From the NCBI GenBank assembly GCA_003598175.1, contig QZKN01000067.1:39726-103725 (forward strand): 64,000 bases of DNA. Direction: 5' to 3'. Position 1 is the stretch's first letter. Every line of letters begins with the position of its first letter. A program made the translations under genes and the position numbers. This DNA comes from Candidatus Omnitrophota bacterium. Its GTDB lineage: Bacteria; Hinthialibacterota; Hinthialibacteria; Hinthialibacterales; Hinthialibacteraceae. Under the pieces are notes generated by a model. It was not told where the DNA came from and did not search any database. It saw only the letters and a list, made by a program, of their open reading frames with translations. Below are positions 35,630-44,432 of this stretch, piece by piece.

Positions 35630-36424
35630 ATGGAAAAAACGAGTGATCCCGTCGCCGATCGATTCGTGGATCTGGTCGAGATTATGGCAACGCTGCGATC
35701 GGAAAACGGATGTCCGTGGGATCGGGAACAAACGCACCAATCCTTGAAGAAATACATGATCGAAGAGGCGTACGAACTGGTCGAGAGCGTGGATGAAAAC
35801 GACGATCAGGCGCTTATCGAAGAATGCGGCGACGTGATGCTGCAGGTGGTGTTTCACGCGCGGATCGGTGAAGAAGAAAGACGTTTTTCGATTGCCGATG
35901 TTCTCGACAAAATCTGTACAAAACTCATTTCGCGGCATCCGCACGTGTTCGGCGATCGCAGCGCCCATTCGGCGGAGGACGTGCTGCGTAATTGGGAATC
36001 GGACAAAACGAAGGAAAAACCGGAGCGCAAATCGATTCTCGAAGGGATACCGAATACGCTGCCCGCATTGATGCAGGCGTGTCAGATTCAGGAACGGGCA
36101 TCCCGCGTCGGTTTCGACTGGGAAAAGATCGACGATGTATTCGACAAATTCGAAGAGGAATGGCGTGAATTTCGGCAGGCGCGTCTCGACCGGAATCAAA
36201 AGGAGATGGAGCTGGAATTCGGAGATATCCTCTTCGCGCTGGTCAATATTTCCCGTTTTATTCAAACCGATCCGGAAGAAGCGCTCAAGCGCACCAATCA
36301 AAAATTCAAAAAGCGATTTCTCCATATCGAGCATACTTTGCGGGAACGGAATCAATCCTTGGAAGAAGCATCCATGCAGGAAATGGACGCATTGTGGGAA
36401 GAAGCGAAACTATTTGAGGAATGA
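35630..36424 (+). CDS. mazG: nucleoside triphosphate pyrophosphohydrolase MazG
   Basis: A 264-residue full-length MazG, a housekeeping NTP pyrophosphatase that cleans noncanonical nucleotides. The first MazG domain has IMATLRSENGCPWDREQTH, MIEEAYELVESVDENDD and LIEECGDVMLQVVFHARI, with the ExxED-type metal-binding acids, followed by LISRHPHVFGD. The second domain has EEEWREFRQARLDRNQKEME and LEFGDILFALVNISRF. GGAG lies 7 bases upstream of the ATG. The next gene starts 15 bases downstream and may be cotranscribed. Role in relation to its neighbours is not evident. Confidence 0.93.
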   Translation: MEKTSDPVADRFVDLVEIMATLRSENGCPWDREQTHQSLKKYMIEEAYELVESVDENDDQALIEECGDVMLQVVFHARIGEEERRFSIADVLDKICTKLISRHPHVFGDRSAHSAEDVLRNWESDKTKEKPERKSILEGIPNTLPALMQACQIQERASRVGFDWEKIDDVFDKFEEEWREFRQARLDRNQKEMELEFGDILFALVNISRFIQTDPEEALKRTNQKFKKRFLHIEHTLRERNQSLEEASMQEMDALWEEAKLFEE

Positions 36425-36439
36425 AAAAGAGACAAGTAT

Positions 36440-37342
36440 ATGACGTTTCCCCAGCAATCGAAAAAAATTCTTGTCACCGGCGGCAGCGGTTATTTGGGTC
36501 GTTTTCTTGCACGGGAGTTGAGCAGCGATCACGACGTCGCTTTCACTTACGCCACCACCCGGATTCACATTCCACGATGCAACCCGTTATGGTTGGATTT
36601 TCTGCATCCGGAAACGGTGGACTCCTGTCTTCGCGAGTTTCAACCGGACATTGTGGTTCACGCCGCCGCGCTGGCGGACGGCGGCCAATGCGAAGCCTCC
36701 CCCGAAAAAGCGCGTGCGATCAACGTAACCGGAACGGAACAACTATTACTACGGCTACAAAATCCAGATGCCTTGTTTATTTACATTTCTACGGATCTCG
36801 TCTTCGACGGAACCAATGCGCCTTACGATGAACAAGCCATACCCAATCCGCTGGGGATTTACGGGAAAACCAAGCGGTGCGCCGAACTACTCGTGCAATC
36901 AGAATGGCAAAATCATGTCATCCTGCGTTGCGCCTTGATGTATGGACCGAAACCGTCCAGCGGAAAAGGCTCCTTTCTGCAGTGGATGGACAAAACCTTT
37001 CGCGAACAGGAATCCATTTCTCTTTTTATCGACGAGTTCCGTACCCCTGTTTATGTAAAAGATGTAGTTCGGGCCGTCAGTGCGCTGATTCAAACGGACG
37101 GAAGCCATCGCCTCTATCATATCGGCGGTCCGGAACGTATTTCTCGGGTTGATTTCGGGAAACGGTTGGCGGCAATCCGAGGGTATGATCCGTTAAAAAT
37201 CAAGGGAACACGCATCCGCGATCTGGATACGGGATTTTTGCGTCCGGCGGACGTTTCGCTGGACAGTTCACGGATTCAACATGCCTATCCGATTTCATTG
37301 ACGCTGATTTCCGATGCGTTGCATGAAATATTCGTACAGTAA
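36440..37342 (+). CDS. RmlD-like NAD(P)-dependent sugar reductase/epimerase
   Basis: A 300-residue short-chain dehydrogenase of the RmlD (dTDP-4-dehydrorhamnose reductase) type. It shows the nucleotide-binding KILVTGGSGYLGRFLAREL, DIVVHAAALADGGQCE, IYISTDLVFDGTNAPYDE, and the catalytic Y-x3-K in GIYGKTKRCAE. Later LYHIGGPERISRVDFGKRLA matches the family C-terminus. It could serve nucleotide-sugar synthesis, or the related MAT2B-like branch without a fixed role. No RmlA, B or C gene is nearby, so rhamnose synthesis is not assured. Confidence 0.85.
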   Translation: MTFPQQSKKILVTGGSGYLGRFLARELSSDHDVAFTYATTRIHIPRCNPLWLDFLHPETVDSCLREFQPDIVVHAAALADGGQCEASPEKARAINVTGTEQLLLRLQNPDALFIYISTDLVFDGTNAPYDEQAIPNPLGIYGKTKRCAELLVQSEWQNHVILRCALMYGPKPSSGKGSFLQWMDKTFREQESISLFIDEFRTPVYVKDVVRAVSALIQTDGSHRLYHIGGPERISRVDFGKRLAAIRGYDPLKIKGTRIRDLDTGFLRPADVSLDSSRIQHAYPISLTLISDALHEIFVQ

Positions 37343-37423
37343 CAATGAAAAATACCGTTTATTCATGATAACAATCGAGATGGATTCCGCTTAGAAATCG
37401 GATACCGACCCCCAATCCGTTTA

Positions 37424-38335
37424 TTATTCATTTTTTTTCAAAATCTCTTCAATCACTCCTAACTCATACTTATCACGTAAAGCTTTTTCGACGGCTTGGA
37501 GTATTTTGAGAGATTCGACATCGTTCATCAATTGGACAACAGATCGAGCCTTCTCACCATACGTGCAATCGAGCGCCAATTGAATTCCTGCTCGTAAACC
37601 AAGTATTTGCCCTTCGTGTCGTCCTTCGTGTCGCCCTTCTTGTCGCCCTTCTTGTCGCCCTTCCTGCCTGCCCTTCTGCCAACCTTCCTGGATTCCCTCT
37701 TCCTTCAATAATTGGTAAGCATACGACTCCATCATGATATCTCTCCTTCGTTCCAACAAAGCAAGGCACAAATCTTTATCTCTTAATCCCGCAAAAATCG
37801 TCAAGGCCGTCAACAACTCCGACTTCGCTTCTCGCTCCAAATTGCTATTATACAACTTTTCCTCGGCTGCCAGAGTAAATTTTTCTCCATTGGCCATAAT
37901 CGGAATAAACGGATACAGCACGTAATGTTCGGATTCAAACAGTTCTTCTCCGTTTTCCTCCCACATTTTGATGAGCTCGAAATGAAAACGGAAACGATCA
38001 TCTTCATATATTCGCTGCGCCGATTCATTCCTTAAAAATAGAAACAGAATCGGCGTTACCGGCAAACGATAGTTGCGTTTCGCACGGATGGTATATTCCA
38101 TCAGATTGAGAATCTCTTGCGTTTTCCAGACCGTCTTGAATTCCCAAATCTGAATTTCCTCCCGTCCATCCTGATCCCTGATTTTGACGATATAATCGCT
38201 TTTTTTCAGACTGGGTAATTCTTGGGGAAGGGACGCGATCAACTCGATCGATTGCGCATGGCGTTTCAGAAAATGCCGCAGTAAAACATCTTTTCCCTTT
38301 TCAACGATGAACTTGGAAGTAATGTCATATTGCAT
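37424..38335 (-). CDS. Rpn-family (PD-(D/E)XK) nuclease/transposase-like protein
   Basis: About 303 residues of the Rpn/transposase-31-like nuclease group. The N-terminus has the usual YDITSKFIVEKGKDVLLRHFL opening; DYIVKIRD and the E-x-K of IWEFKTVWKTQEIL form the PD-(D/E)XK core. The C-terminal third holds a tandem E-G-R-x run (EGWQKGRQEGRQEGRQEGR and on), typical of this family. Start chosen at MQYDITSK (38335), as in relatives; a frame to 38380 exists, and neither has a clear ribosome-binding site. Such genes are dispersed accessory DNA, linked to recombination. Confidence 0.8.
   Translation of the reverse strand: MQYDITSKFIVEKGKDVLLRHFLKRHAQSIELIASLPQELPSLKKSDYIVKIRDQDGREEIQIWEFKTVWKTQEILNLMEYTIRAKRNYRLPVTPILFLFLRNESAQRIYEDDRFRFHFELIKMWEENGEELFESEHYVLYPFIPIMANGEKFTLAAEEKLYNSNLEREAKSELLTALTIFAGLRDKDLCLALLERRRDIMMESYAYQLLKEEGIQEGWQKGRQEGRQEGRQEGRHEGRHEGQILGLRAGIQLALDCTYGEKARSVVQLMNDVESLKILQAVEKALRDKYELGVIEEILKKNE
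37608..37670. repeat. 12-bp tandem repeat inside the Rpn-type gene
   Basis: Five to six degenerate copies of a 12-base unit (TCGCCCTTCTTG on the plus strand) encode the E-G-R-Q or E-G-R-H repeats. The copies are close to identical, so this tract can change length by slippage in steps of four residues without a frameshift. Confidence 0.75.
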
Positions 38336-38511
38336 GGTTTTTCCATAGGAGACAAAAGATAAGGAATCCAACTTACCCATTCAATTAAGACAAAAAAATA
38401 GCACAAATAAAGCATGGGAATAGGGGAAGAAAGAAATTACAAACGATTCATACTGATATATTCATCAGTCCGTTTCAAATTTGGAGATAAATCAACTTTG
38501 CTCGAGAGGAT

Positions 38512-39939
38512 TCACTTCCCTCGTTTCAATTCATCCACAATATCCCCCATCGAGTCGACGAGTTGAATTTGCAAGGGCATTTGTCCCAACGCGTGCGTGG
38601 AGCAGCTGAGGCAGGGATCGTAGCAGCGAATCACGGCTTCCACACGATTCAACATGCCTTCCTTCAGATTTTTTCCATCCACGAAATGTTTGGCCGCCTG
38701 CAGAATCCCGCGATTCATCGCCAGATTGTTGTTGCCGGTGGCAATGATCAGGTTGGCCCAGGTGATCAGCCCTTGTTCGTTCACTTTATAATGATGGATC
38801 AGCGTTCCCCGCGGCGCTTCCGAAACGCCGATGCCTTCCATATTGTTCGGTCCGGCAAAGGCGCGCACATGCTTGCTTAATATTTCCGGCGAATTCAGGA
38901 TTCGTTCAATCCGTTCGATACCGAGCAGAATTTCAATCAGGCGCGCATAATGATAATGGAATGAACTTAACACCGAACCACGTTCAAGCAGGCGAAACTC
39001 CGCCCATTCCTGATCGGCCAGCGGCGTATTGCATTTATCGATGATATTCAAGCGCGCCAGCGGTCCCACACGGTAAATCCCCTGCGGATACCCCATCGGC
39101 TTGTAGTACGGCGATTTCAGATACGACCACGGCTCGACCGATTCGCCGATAAAATCCATATATTTGCTTGGATTGAGATGTTCGGCAACCACATTGCCGG
39201 TCGAATCGACGATGCGGAGACTGCCATGATATGTTTCCAACGCACCGTCAGATTTCACCAAGCCCATAAAGAGCGTGGGAAAATTGGCGAAGGTGCGGAT
39301 TTCCTCTTGAAACCGGCCCAACGTTTTCTTGAACCATCCCAGCGTACGTTGAATAATGCTCAGCGATTCGGGAATCATGGCAAGAATCCTGTCGCGCAAT
39401 TCCTCCGAGAGCGGTTCGTTCACCCCGCCGGGCACCACCCAGGCGGGGTGAATGCGTTTGCCGCCCAGCCATTCGATGATCTGTTGCCCGAATTGGCGCA
39501 AACGAATTCCATCTCTCGCCAATGTGGGATGGCATTGCATCACTTCAAAAATATGGCGCTTGGCGGGATCCGCGTCCATACCCAACAAAAGATCCGGAGA
39601 AGAAAGGTAAAAAAAACTGAGCGCATGAGATTGAACAATCTGCGCCAAAATTAAAATCCGACGAAGGTTGAACGCCGTTTCGGGAATCCGCACCGCCATG
39701 ATATCGTCGCAGGCCTTGGCGGATGTGACGAGATGGCTGACCGGGCAAATCCCACAAATCCGCGCCATCAACGACGGCATTTCATAAAACGGACGTCCTT
39801 CGCACAATTTTTCGAATCCGCGAAATTGAGTCACGTGAAATTTCGCATCATGAACATTCCCCTCATCGTCGAGGTGAATGGTGATTTTTGAATGTCCTTC
39901 GATTCGAGTGACTGGATCGATTACGATTTTTTGAGCCAT
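38512..39939 (-). CDS. hoxH: bidirectional NAD-linked [NiFe] hydrogenase large subunit HoxH
   Basis: A 475-residue group 3d-type [NiFe] hydrogenase large subunit. The N-terminal L1 motif RICGICPVSH (C62, C65) and C-terminal L2 motif DPCLSCSTHALG (C443, C446) bind the Ni-Fe centre. Twenty-six residues follow the conserved His (H449), the pro-peptide expected to be removed by a HoxW-type endopeptidase, which is not in this window. Start at 39939 with AGGAG 7 bases upstream; a longer frame lacks this. Last gene of hoxEFUYH, 10 bases after hoxY. It carries the H2-cycling active site. Confidence 0.95.
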   Translation of the reverse strand: MAQKIVIDPVTRIEGHSKITIHLDDEGNVHDAKFHVTQFRGFEKLCEGRPFYEMPSLMARICGICPVSHLVTSAKACDDIMAVRIPETAFNLRRILILAQIVQSHALSFFYLSSPDLLLGMDADPAKRHIFEVMQCHPTLARDGIRLRQFGQQIIEWLGGKRIHPAWVVPGGVNEPLSEELRDRILAMIPESLSIIQRTLGWFKKTLGRFQEEIRTFANFPTLFMGLVKSDGALETYHGSLRIVDSTGNVVAEHLNPSKYMDFIGESVEPWSYLKSPYYKPMGYPQGIYRVGPLARLNIIDKCNTPLADQEWAEFRLLERGSVLSSFHYHYARLIEILLGIERIERILNSPEILSKHVRAFAGPNNMEGIGVSEAPRGTLIHHYKVNEQGLITWANLIIATGNNNLAMNRGILQAAKHFVDGKNLKEGMLNRVEAVIRCYDPCLSCSTHALGQMPLQIQLVDSMGDIVDELKRGK

Positions 39940-39949
39940 TGAACTTCTC

Positions 39950-40483
39950 CTACGCTCCAAAACGAGTCTTGCCGGTCAGATCCGGCATTCGCCCTTCCAG
40001 CAATTCACACAAGGCAAAATAAATTGCATCGGCCGGAGGCGGACAACCAGGAATAAACACATCCACGGAAACGACTTCATGAACAGGACGGGAATAGGGC
40101 AGTAAGCGCGGGACCCCTTCCCGCGGAATCTGCCGATTAATGGTCACATTTTCCATATACGCACGGTCAAGCACGTCTTTGACCAAAAACGGATTTCTCA
40201 TGGAAGGAACGTTGGCGGTCAACGCACAATCGCCGAGAGACACCAGCGTCTTGGTTTTTTGGCGGATGTTGATAATCTTTTCACGGTCTTCGTCGCTGCT
40301 CACCGCTCCTTCCACCAACGTAACATCCACAGCGAGAGGAAACTCCTTGTGATCCACCAACGGACTGTAAACCACGTCCACTTTTTCCGCCAACTCGATC
40401 AGACGCTGATCTATATCCAGAAAGGACATATGACAACCGGAACAGCCGTCCAGCCACACCGTCGCAAAACTGATTTTACTCAT
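39950..40483 (-). CDS. hoxY: [NiFe] hydrogenase small subunit HoxY
   Basis: A 177-residue hydrogenase small subunit carrying the proximal [4Fe-4S] cluster. [14 protein letters not shown] (C14, C17), [18 protein letters not shown] and [13 protein letters not shown] supply the four ligands. It passes electrons between HoxH and the diaphorase. ATG at 40483 follows GGGAGG by 7 bases and overlaps the hoxU stop in ATGA, so the longer frame to 40597 is rejected. Short length fits group 3d small subunits, which lack the distal-cluster domain and any twin-arginine signal. Confidence 0.95.
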   Translation of the reverse strand: MSKISFATVWLDGCSGCHMSFLDIDQRLIELAEKVDVVYSPLVDHKEFPLAVDVTLVEGAVSSDEDREKIINIRQKTKTLVSLGDCALTANVPSMRNPFLVKDVLDRAYMENVTINRQIPREGVPRLLPYSRPVHEVVSVDVFIPGCPPPADAIYFALCELLEGRMPDLTGKTRFGA

Positions 40484-41199
40484 GTTCGTCCCTCCCGGAT
40501 CCACGTTAAGTAAGGTAAAAACTGCTGTTTCTTCTTCATCTCCGCCGTCGATTTTCCTTTTTCCGACAGAGCGCCCGTCGGGCAGACGTGTACGCATTTG
40601 CTACAATTGGTGCAGGACTCCGATTCCCCCCACGGTTTATTGAGATCGGTAATCACCCGGGCTTCCACTCCCCGCCCCATGATGTCCCATGTGTGAGCGC
40701 CTTCGATTTCGTCGCATACCCGCACGCAACGAGCGCACAAAATACATCGATTGTGATCAACGACGAAACGCTCGTGCGTCGCGTCGACCGGTTGAATCGG
40801 ATACCGATAGGGAACGCGTACGTGAGTCAAACCAAGCTGGTCCGCCATACTCTGTAATTCACAATGCCCGTTGGACACACAAACCGAACAGATGTGATTC
40901 CGTTCCGAAAATAAAAATTCCAAAATACGCAGGCGATACTTTTGCAGGCGTTTGGAATTGGTAATGACTTCGATGCCTTCCTCCACCCTCGTTACGCACG
41001 AAGCAAACAGTTTCGTAGATCCCTTGATTTCAACCATGCAAAGACGGCAGGCGCCGATCGGCGTTAACCCATCCATGTAACACAAAGACGGGATAAAAAT
41101 TCCATTTTGTCGCGCCACTGCAAGAATGGTTTCATCTTCACGGGCGCTGACATCACGATCATCGATTTTAAACGTCTTCACACGAATGGATGGATTCAT
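40480..41199 (-). CDS. hoxU: hydrogenase diaphorase iron-sulfur subunit HoxU
   Basis: A 239-residue NuoG-like subunit. The N-terminal [2Fe-2S] domain has C40, C51, C54 and C68 ([12 protein letters not shown]). A H-x-C-x2-C-x5-C type site follows (H102, C104, C107, C113), then two ferredoxin clusters: [12 protein letters not shown] (C152, 155, 158, 162) and [13 protein letters not shown] (C196, 199, 202, 206). It relays electrons between HoxF and HoxY. Overlaps hoxF and hoxY by 4 bases each (ATGA). Confidence 0.95.
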   Translation of the reverse strand: MNPSIRVKTFKIDDRDVSAREDETILAVARQNGIFIPSLCYMDGLTPIGACRLCMVEIKGSTKLFASCVTRVEEGIEVITNSKRLQKYRLRILEFLFSERNHICSVCVSNGHCELQSMADQLGLTHVRVPYRYPIQPVDATHERFVVDHNRCILCARCVRVCDEIEGAHTWDIMGRGVEARVITDLNKPWGESESCTNCSKCVHVCPTGALSEKGKSTAEMKKKQQFLPYLTWIREGRT

Positions 41200-42845
41200 G
41201 AGTGCACCTCCTGTTTCGCCGGTACTTTACACGCGCCTGCAGTGCATTCCTTATTGACAATGTGATTCACATATTCGTCTCGGAAAAATCGCAGGGTACT
41301 GAGAACCGGATTGGGAGCGGTTTGTCCCAGTCCGCACAAACTCGTTTCTTTGACCATATCACATATTTTTTTCAGAAATTCCAGATCATCCGGCACCGCA
41401 TCGCCGTTGATGATTTTTTGCAGGAAATCGTGAATCTGCGCCGTTCCCACCCGGCACGGCACACATTTTCCGCACGATTCGGTCATGCAAAATTCCATGA
41501 AAAATCGAGCGACGTCAACCATGCAGGAGGATTCATCCATCACGATCATTCCACCGGAACCCATAATGGAGCCGAGCTGGGATAACGAATCATAATCCAC
41601 CGGCACATCCAGATGCTCTTTGGGAATACATCCACCCGACGGTCCTCCCGTTTGCACCGCCTTGAAGTTGCGTTCGTCCGGAATTCCCCCGCCGATTTCA
41701 AAAATGATATCCCGTAATGGAATTCCCATCGGCACTTCGATCAAACCGGTATGCTTCACGCGTCCAGCCAGGGCAAAGACTTTCGTCCCTTTGCTCTTTT
41801 CCGTCCCGATGGCGGCAAACCATTCGGCGCCATTGCGGATGATAGCGGGAACATTGGCAAACGTTTCGACATTATTGATTAGCGTCGGGCATCCCCATAA
41901 TCCTTCCTCCGCCGGATAAGGCGGTCGTGGACGCGGTTGCCCACGCTTGCCTTCGATTGAAGCAATCAAGGCCGTCTCCTCGCCGCACACAAACGCTCCG
42001 GCGCCCAATCGAACGTTGATTTGAAAGCTAAACGTTGTGTTGCATATATGATTACCCAACAATCCACACCGCTCCGCCTGCCGAATGGCCGTTTGCAACC
42101 GTTTGATCGCCAACGGGTATTCCGCGCGAACATAGATATACCCCTGCGAAGCCCCCACGGCATAGGCGGCAATCGCCATGCCTTCCAAAACTCGATGCGG
42201 ATCACTTTCCAAAACACTCCGATCCATAAAAGCGCCGGGATCGCCTTCGTCCGCATTGCAGATCACGTATTTGGCGCCCCCCACACCTTTTGAAACCGTA
42301 CTCCATTTCAATCCGGTCGGATATCCGGCTCCTCCGCGACCACGTAAACCGCTCTTAAACACACCGTCGATCACTTCGGCCGGCGTCATTTCCGTCAACG
42401 CTTGCACCAAAGCTTCGTAGCCGCTGTGGGCAATGTAATCTTCGATGCGTTCGGGATCGATCACGCCGGAATTTTCCAACACGACCTTTTTCTGACGAGT
42501 GAAAAATGGCAGGTCGATGGGGCAGACCAATCGGGCGACCGGTTCTTTTCCCAAACTTTCCACAATCTCCTTCGCGTCTTCCACCTTCACCTTGCCATAT
42601 AAAACGCCGTCCGGTTCGACAAAAACGAGCGGCCCTTCCGAACAAAGCCCCATACAGCCCACGCCCTTGCAGAGGCATTCTTCCTCGCGACCGGCTTCCT
42701 TGATCTCCTTTTTCAGAGCATCCAAAACCGAATCGCCGTGTGAGGATAAACAGCCGGCGGCGGTGCACACAAACATGCGAAAATGAAACCGCTTGAGCGA
42801 CTCCTGTTCTTCTTCGGCAATTTGATACAGTTCTTCTGGCGTCAT
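41196..42845 (-). CDS. hoxF: hydrogenase diaphorase NAD/FMN-binding subunit HoxF
   Basis: A 549-residue NuoF-like flavoprotein that exchanges electrons with NAD(H). Residues 1-100 form a thioredoxin-like ferredoxin domain ([25 protein letters not shown]). The core has [14 protein letters not shown] for FMN binding, [32 protein letters not shown], and a C-terminal [4Fe-4S] site [13 protein letters not shown] plus [13 protein letters not shown] start it at the ATG at 42845, which overlaps the hoxE stop in ATGA; a GTG at 42857 lies inside the GGAGG and cannot serve. Confidence 0.95.
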   Translation of the reverse strand: MTPEELYQIAEEEQESLKRFHFRMFVCTAAGCLSSHGDSVLDALKKEIKEAGREEECLCKGVGCMGLCSEGPLVFVEPDGVLYGKVKVEDAKEIVESLGKEPVARLVCPIDLPFFTRQKKVVLENSGVIDPERIEDYIAHSGYEALVQALTEMTPAEVIDGVFKSGLRGRGGAGYPTGLKWSTVSKGVGGAKYVICNADEGDPGAFMDRSVLESDPHRVLEGMAIAAYAVGASQGYIYVRAEYPLAIKRLQTAIRQAERCGLLGNHICNTTFSFQINVRLGAGAFVCGEETALIASIEGKRGQPRPRPPYPAEEGLWGCPTLINNVETFANVPAIIRNGAEWFAAIGTEKSKGTKVFALAGRVKHTGLIEVPMGIPLRDIIFEIGGGIPDERNFKAVQTGGPSGGCIPKEHLDVPVDYDSLSQLGSIMGSGGMIVMDESSCMVDVARFFMEFCMTESCGKCVPCRVGTAQIHDFLQKIINGDAVPDDLEFLKKICDMVKETSLCGLGQTAPNPVLSTLRFFRDEYVNHIVNKECTAGACKVPAKQEVHS

Positions 42846-43342
42846 TTTTGCAAGCACCTCCGGATTCGATTCACGGCATCGGTTGCCGAGACTCCGCCGA
42901 CGATTTCCCCGTCAAACACGACGGCCGGCGCAATTCCGCAAGCGCCGATACATCGCGCCGTCAACACGGAGAGTTTCCCGTCGTCCGACGTTTCTCCCGG
43001 TTTGATTCCATATTCATCTTCAATGGCCTGCAGGATGAGTGACGCGCCTTTGATATAACAGGCGGTGCCCGTACACACCACGCAGGTATGTTCGCCTTGT
43101 GGCTTCAAATTGAAAAAGTGATAAAACGTCGCCACTCCGTACACGTGACTCAAAGGAATTCGAAGAGAATCGGCCACATAATGAAACGCGTCTTCGCCGA
43201 CAAAGCCGAACGATTCCTGCACCGTGTGAAGCGTTTCGATCAAGGCATGAGGTTGATACCCATGCCGTCGCATCGTCGCGCCGATAATCTTCCATCGGCG
43301 ATCCTCGGAGGGGGGGGAAGGTTTACCGAAAGATGTTCGCAT
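42842..43342 (-). CDS. hoxE: hydrogenase diaphorase [2Fe-2S] subunit HoxE
   Basis: A 166-residue NuoE-like protein. [20 protein letters not shown] and [14 protein letters not shown] are family segments; [11 protein letters not shown] and CIGACGIAP hold the four Cys of the thioredoxin-like [2Fe-2S] cluster. ATG at 43342 follows AAGGAG by 7 bases. A frame to 43651 exists but lacks that support. First of the five hox genes; its stop overlaps the hoxF start. Electron-transfer subunit of the diaphorase module. The stop of an upstream ORF overlaps this start in TAATG. Confidence 0.95.
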   Translation of the reverse strand: MRTSFGKPSPPSEDRRWKIIGATMRRHGYQPHALIETLHTVQESFGFVGEDAFHYVADSLRIPLSHVYGVATFYHFFNLKPQGEHTCVVCTGTACYIKGASLILQAIEDEYGIKPGETSDDGKLSVLTARCIGACGIAPAVVFDGEIVGGVSATDAVNRIRRCLQK

Positions 43343-43758
43343 TAGGATCTCCTTACAATCCGGCCCTGAAAAACGGTATACAAAAATCTCCTTACTCGAA
43401 CGTTCACCGACTCGCCAGGTCGAACAGCAACGGCGATTGCCGGAATCCCACGTCTTCGATGCAAGGGAGGAAACAAATTCAATGGATGTCTGTATGAGAA
43501 AAGAATCGATGAGATGCGATTGCCGCTGATGGATATGGGATCGGTAGAATTCTCGTAATCGAGTATCACAAACATCGACGCGTCGCAATCCGGCCGAAAT
43601 CGATGTCCGTTCATCACGAGAACGACAGAAATAAACCACTCCGAACAACACATACTCACAAGGGGAATGACAAAATCCATCTCAGATTTCAACATCATTG
43701 ATTCTTCCGTGGACATCACGGAGCGCTCGAGTTCTGGCTCTTCCAGCTCGCATTCCAC
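43342..43758 (-). CDS. possible small protein upstream of hoxE, unrecognised
   Basis: A 138-residue open frame with a GTG start, ending in a TAATG overlap with hoxE, so the hoxE ribosome-binding site lies in its last codons. It opens with an acidic stretch (ECELEEPELERSVMSTEE) followed by ILDYENSTDPISI and a basic C-terminus. No ribosome-binding site or domain is seen. The coupling geometry is suggestive, but the frame may equally be chance and the region may simply be the hox leader and promoter. Confidence 0.3.
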   Translation of the reverse strand: MECELEEPELERSVMSTEESMMLKSEMDFVIPLVSMCCSEWFISVVLVMNGHRFRPDCDASMFVILDYENSTDPISISGNRISSILFSYRHPLNLFPPLHRRRGIPAIAVAVRPGESVNVRVRRFLYTVFQGRIVRRS

Positions 43759-44432
43759 GAGCCGGAACTCATAATCCCCTTTTCTTTCATGGCAGAATCA
43801 ATACACCTTCTGCCGGAGCAATTCCAATACGGACGTGATCATAAACGACTATTTCGTTTTTGATCACGTTCCGTAAAAACAAATCACAATCGGATATAAA
43901 TTTATTGTACCTCTTTCACAGGTAGACATAAGCCTCGAAAGCACACTTTTTTATTTTCTATCGCAAAAGTAGGTTTATTGACTACACCAGAAAGAGTATG
44001 GTTAGAATTTTATCCATTCAACGAAAACAGTCAATCCGCTAACTCGCTATTCGCTCGCACCGAATACAATTTTTTTTATCATTACCGTCCCCGCTGTTGA
44101 TCCATACAACAATCGATCCATTGGATTGTTGATCATGCGAGATTTCTTATTGAGAAGTCGAATCAATATACTGCGTTCTTGGCAGACGACAAATTTACGA
44201 ACATTCAAAAAAAAAGAAACGTTTTCCCATCCTTCACTAAGCAATTTTTCCTGGTTAAAAAATAAACCTTTTTCGTTCCGTACATCGAATCATTCATGTT
44301 CACGATAATCAGATAGAAAAACCTTTCGTCCCTACCAGTCACAGGCAAACAATTCATGAGTATTTATCATTCCACTCTCCTCCGTTACAATCCATTTTAT
44401 ATTCATATTCATTTTTCAAAAAGGAAAAATTT
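43759..44432. other. intergenic region with hairpins, no gene seen
   Basis: AT-rich stretch between the divergent hox operon and the metzincin-like gene. It holds an imperfect inverted repeat, ACGGACGTGATCA (43829-43841) facing TGATCACGTTCCGT (43861-43874), one base off perfect, and a smaller one (CAACAATC 44107-44114 with GATTGTTG 44124-44131). Neither is followed by a T-run in a useful direction. The first may be an operator upstream of hox. I see no credible ORF or RNA gene. Confidence 0.5.

Noticed and set aside
37608..37670. Possible CRISPR-like short repeats
   Set aside because: Units are 12 bases, contiguous without spacers, and encode the E-G-R repeats of the Rpn-type protein.
39178..39654. 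158-codon plus-strand frame opposite hoxH
   Set aside because: Shadow of a well-supported hydrogenase gene; no motif of its own.
41196..42857. GTG start for hoxF at 42857
   Set aside because: The GTG is part of the GGAGG ribosome-binding site; the ATG at 42845 gives the same ATGA overlap seen at the other junctions.
43759..44432. tRNA or other structured RNA gene in the gap upstream of hox
   Set aside because: No T-loop-like GTTCRA box with matching acceptor stem could be found.
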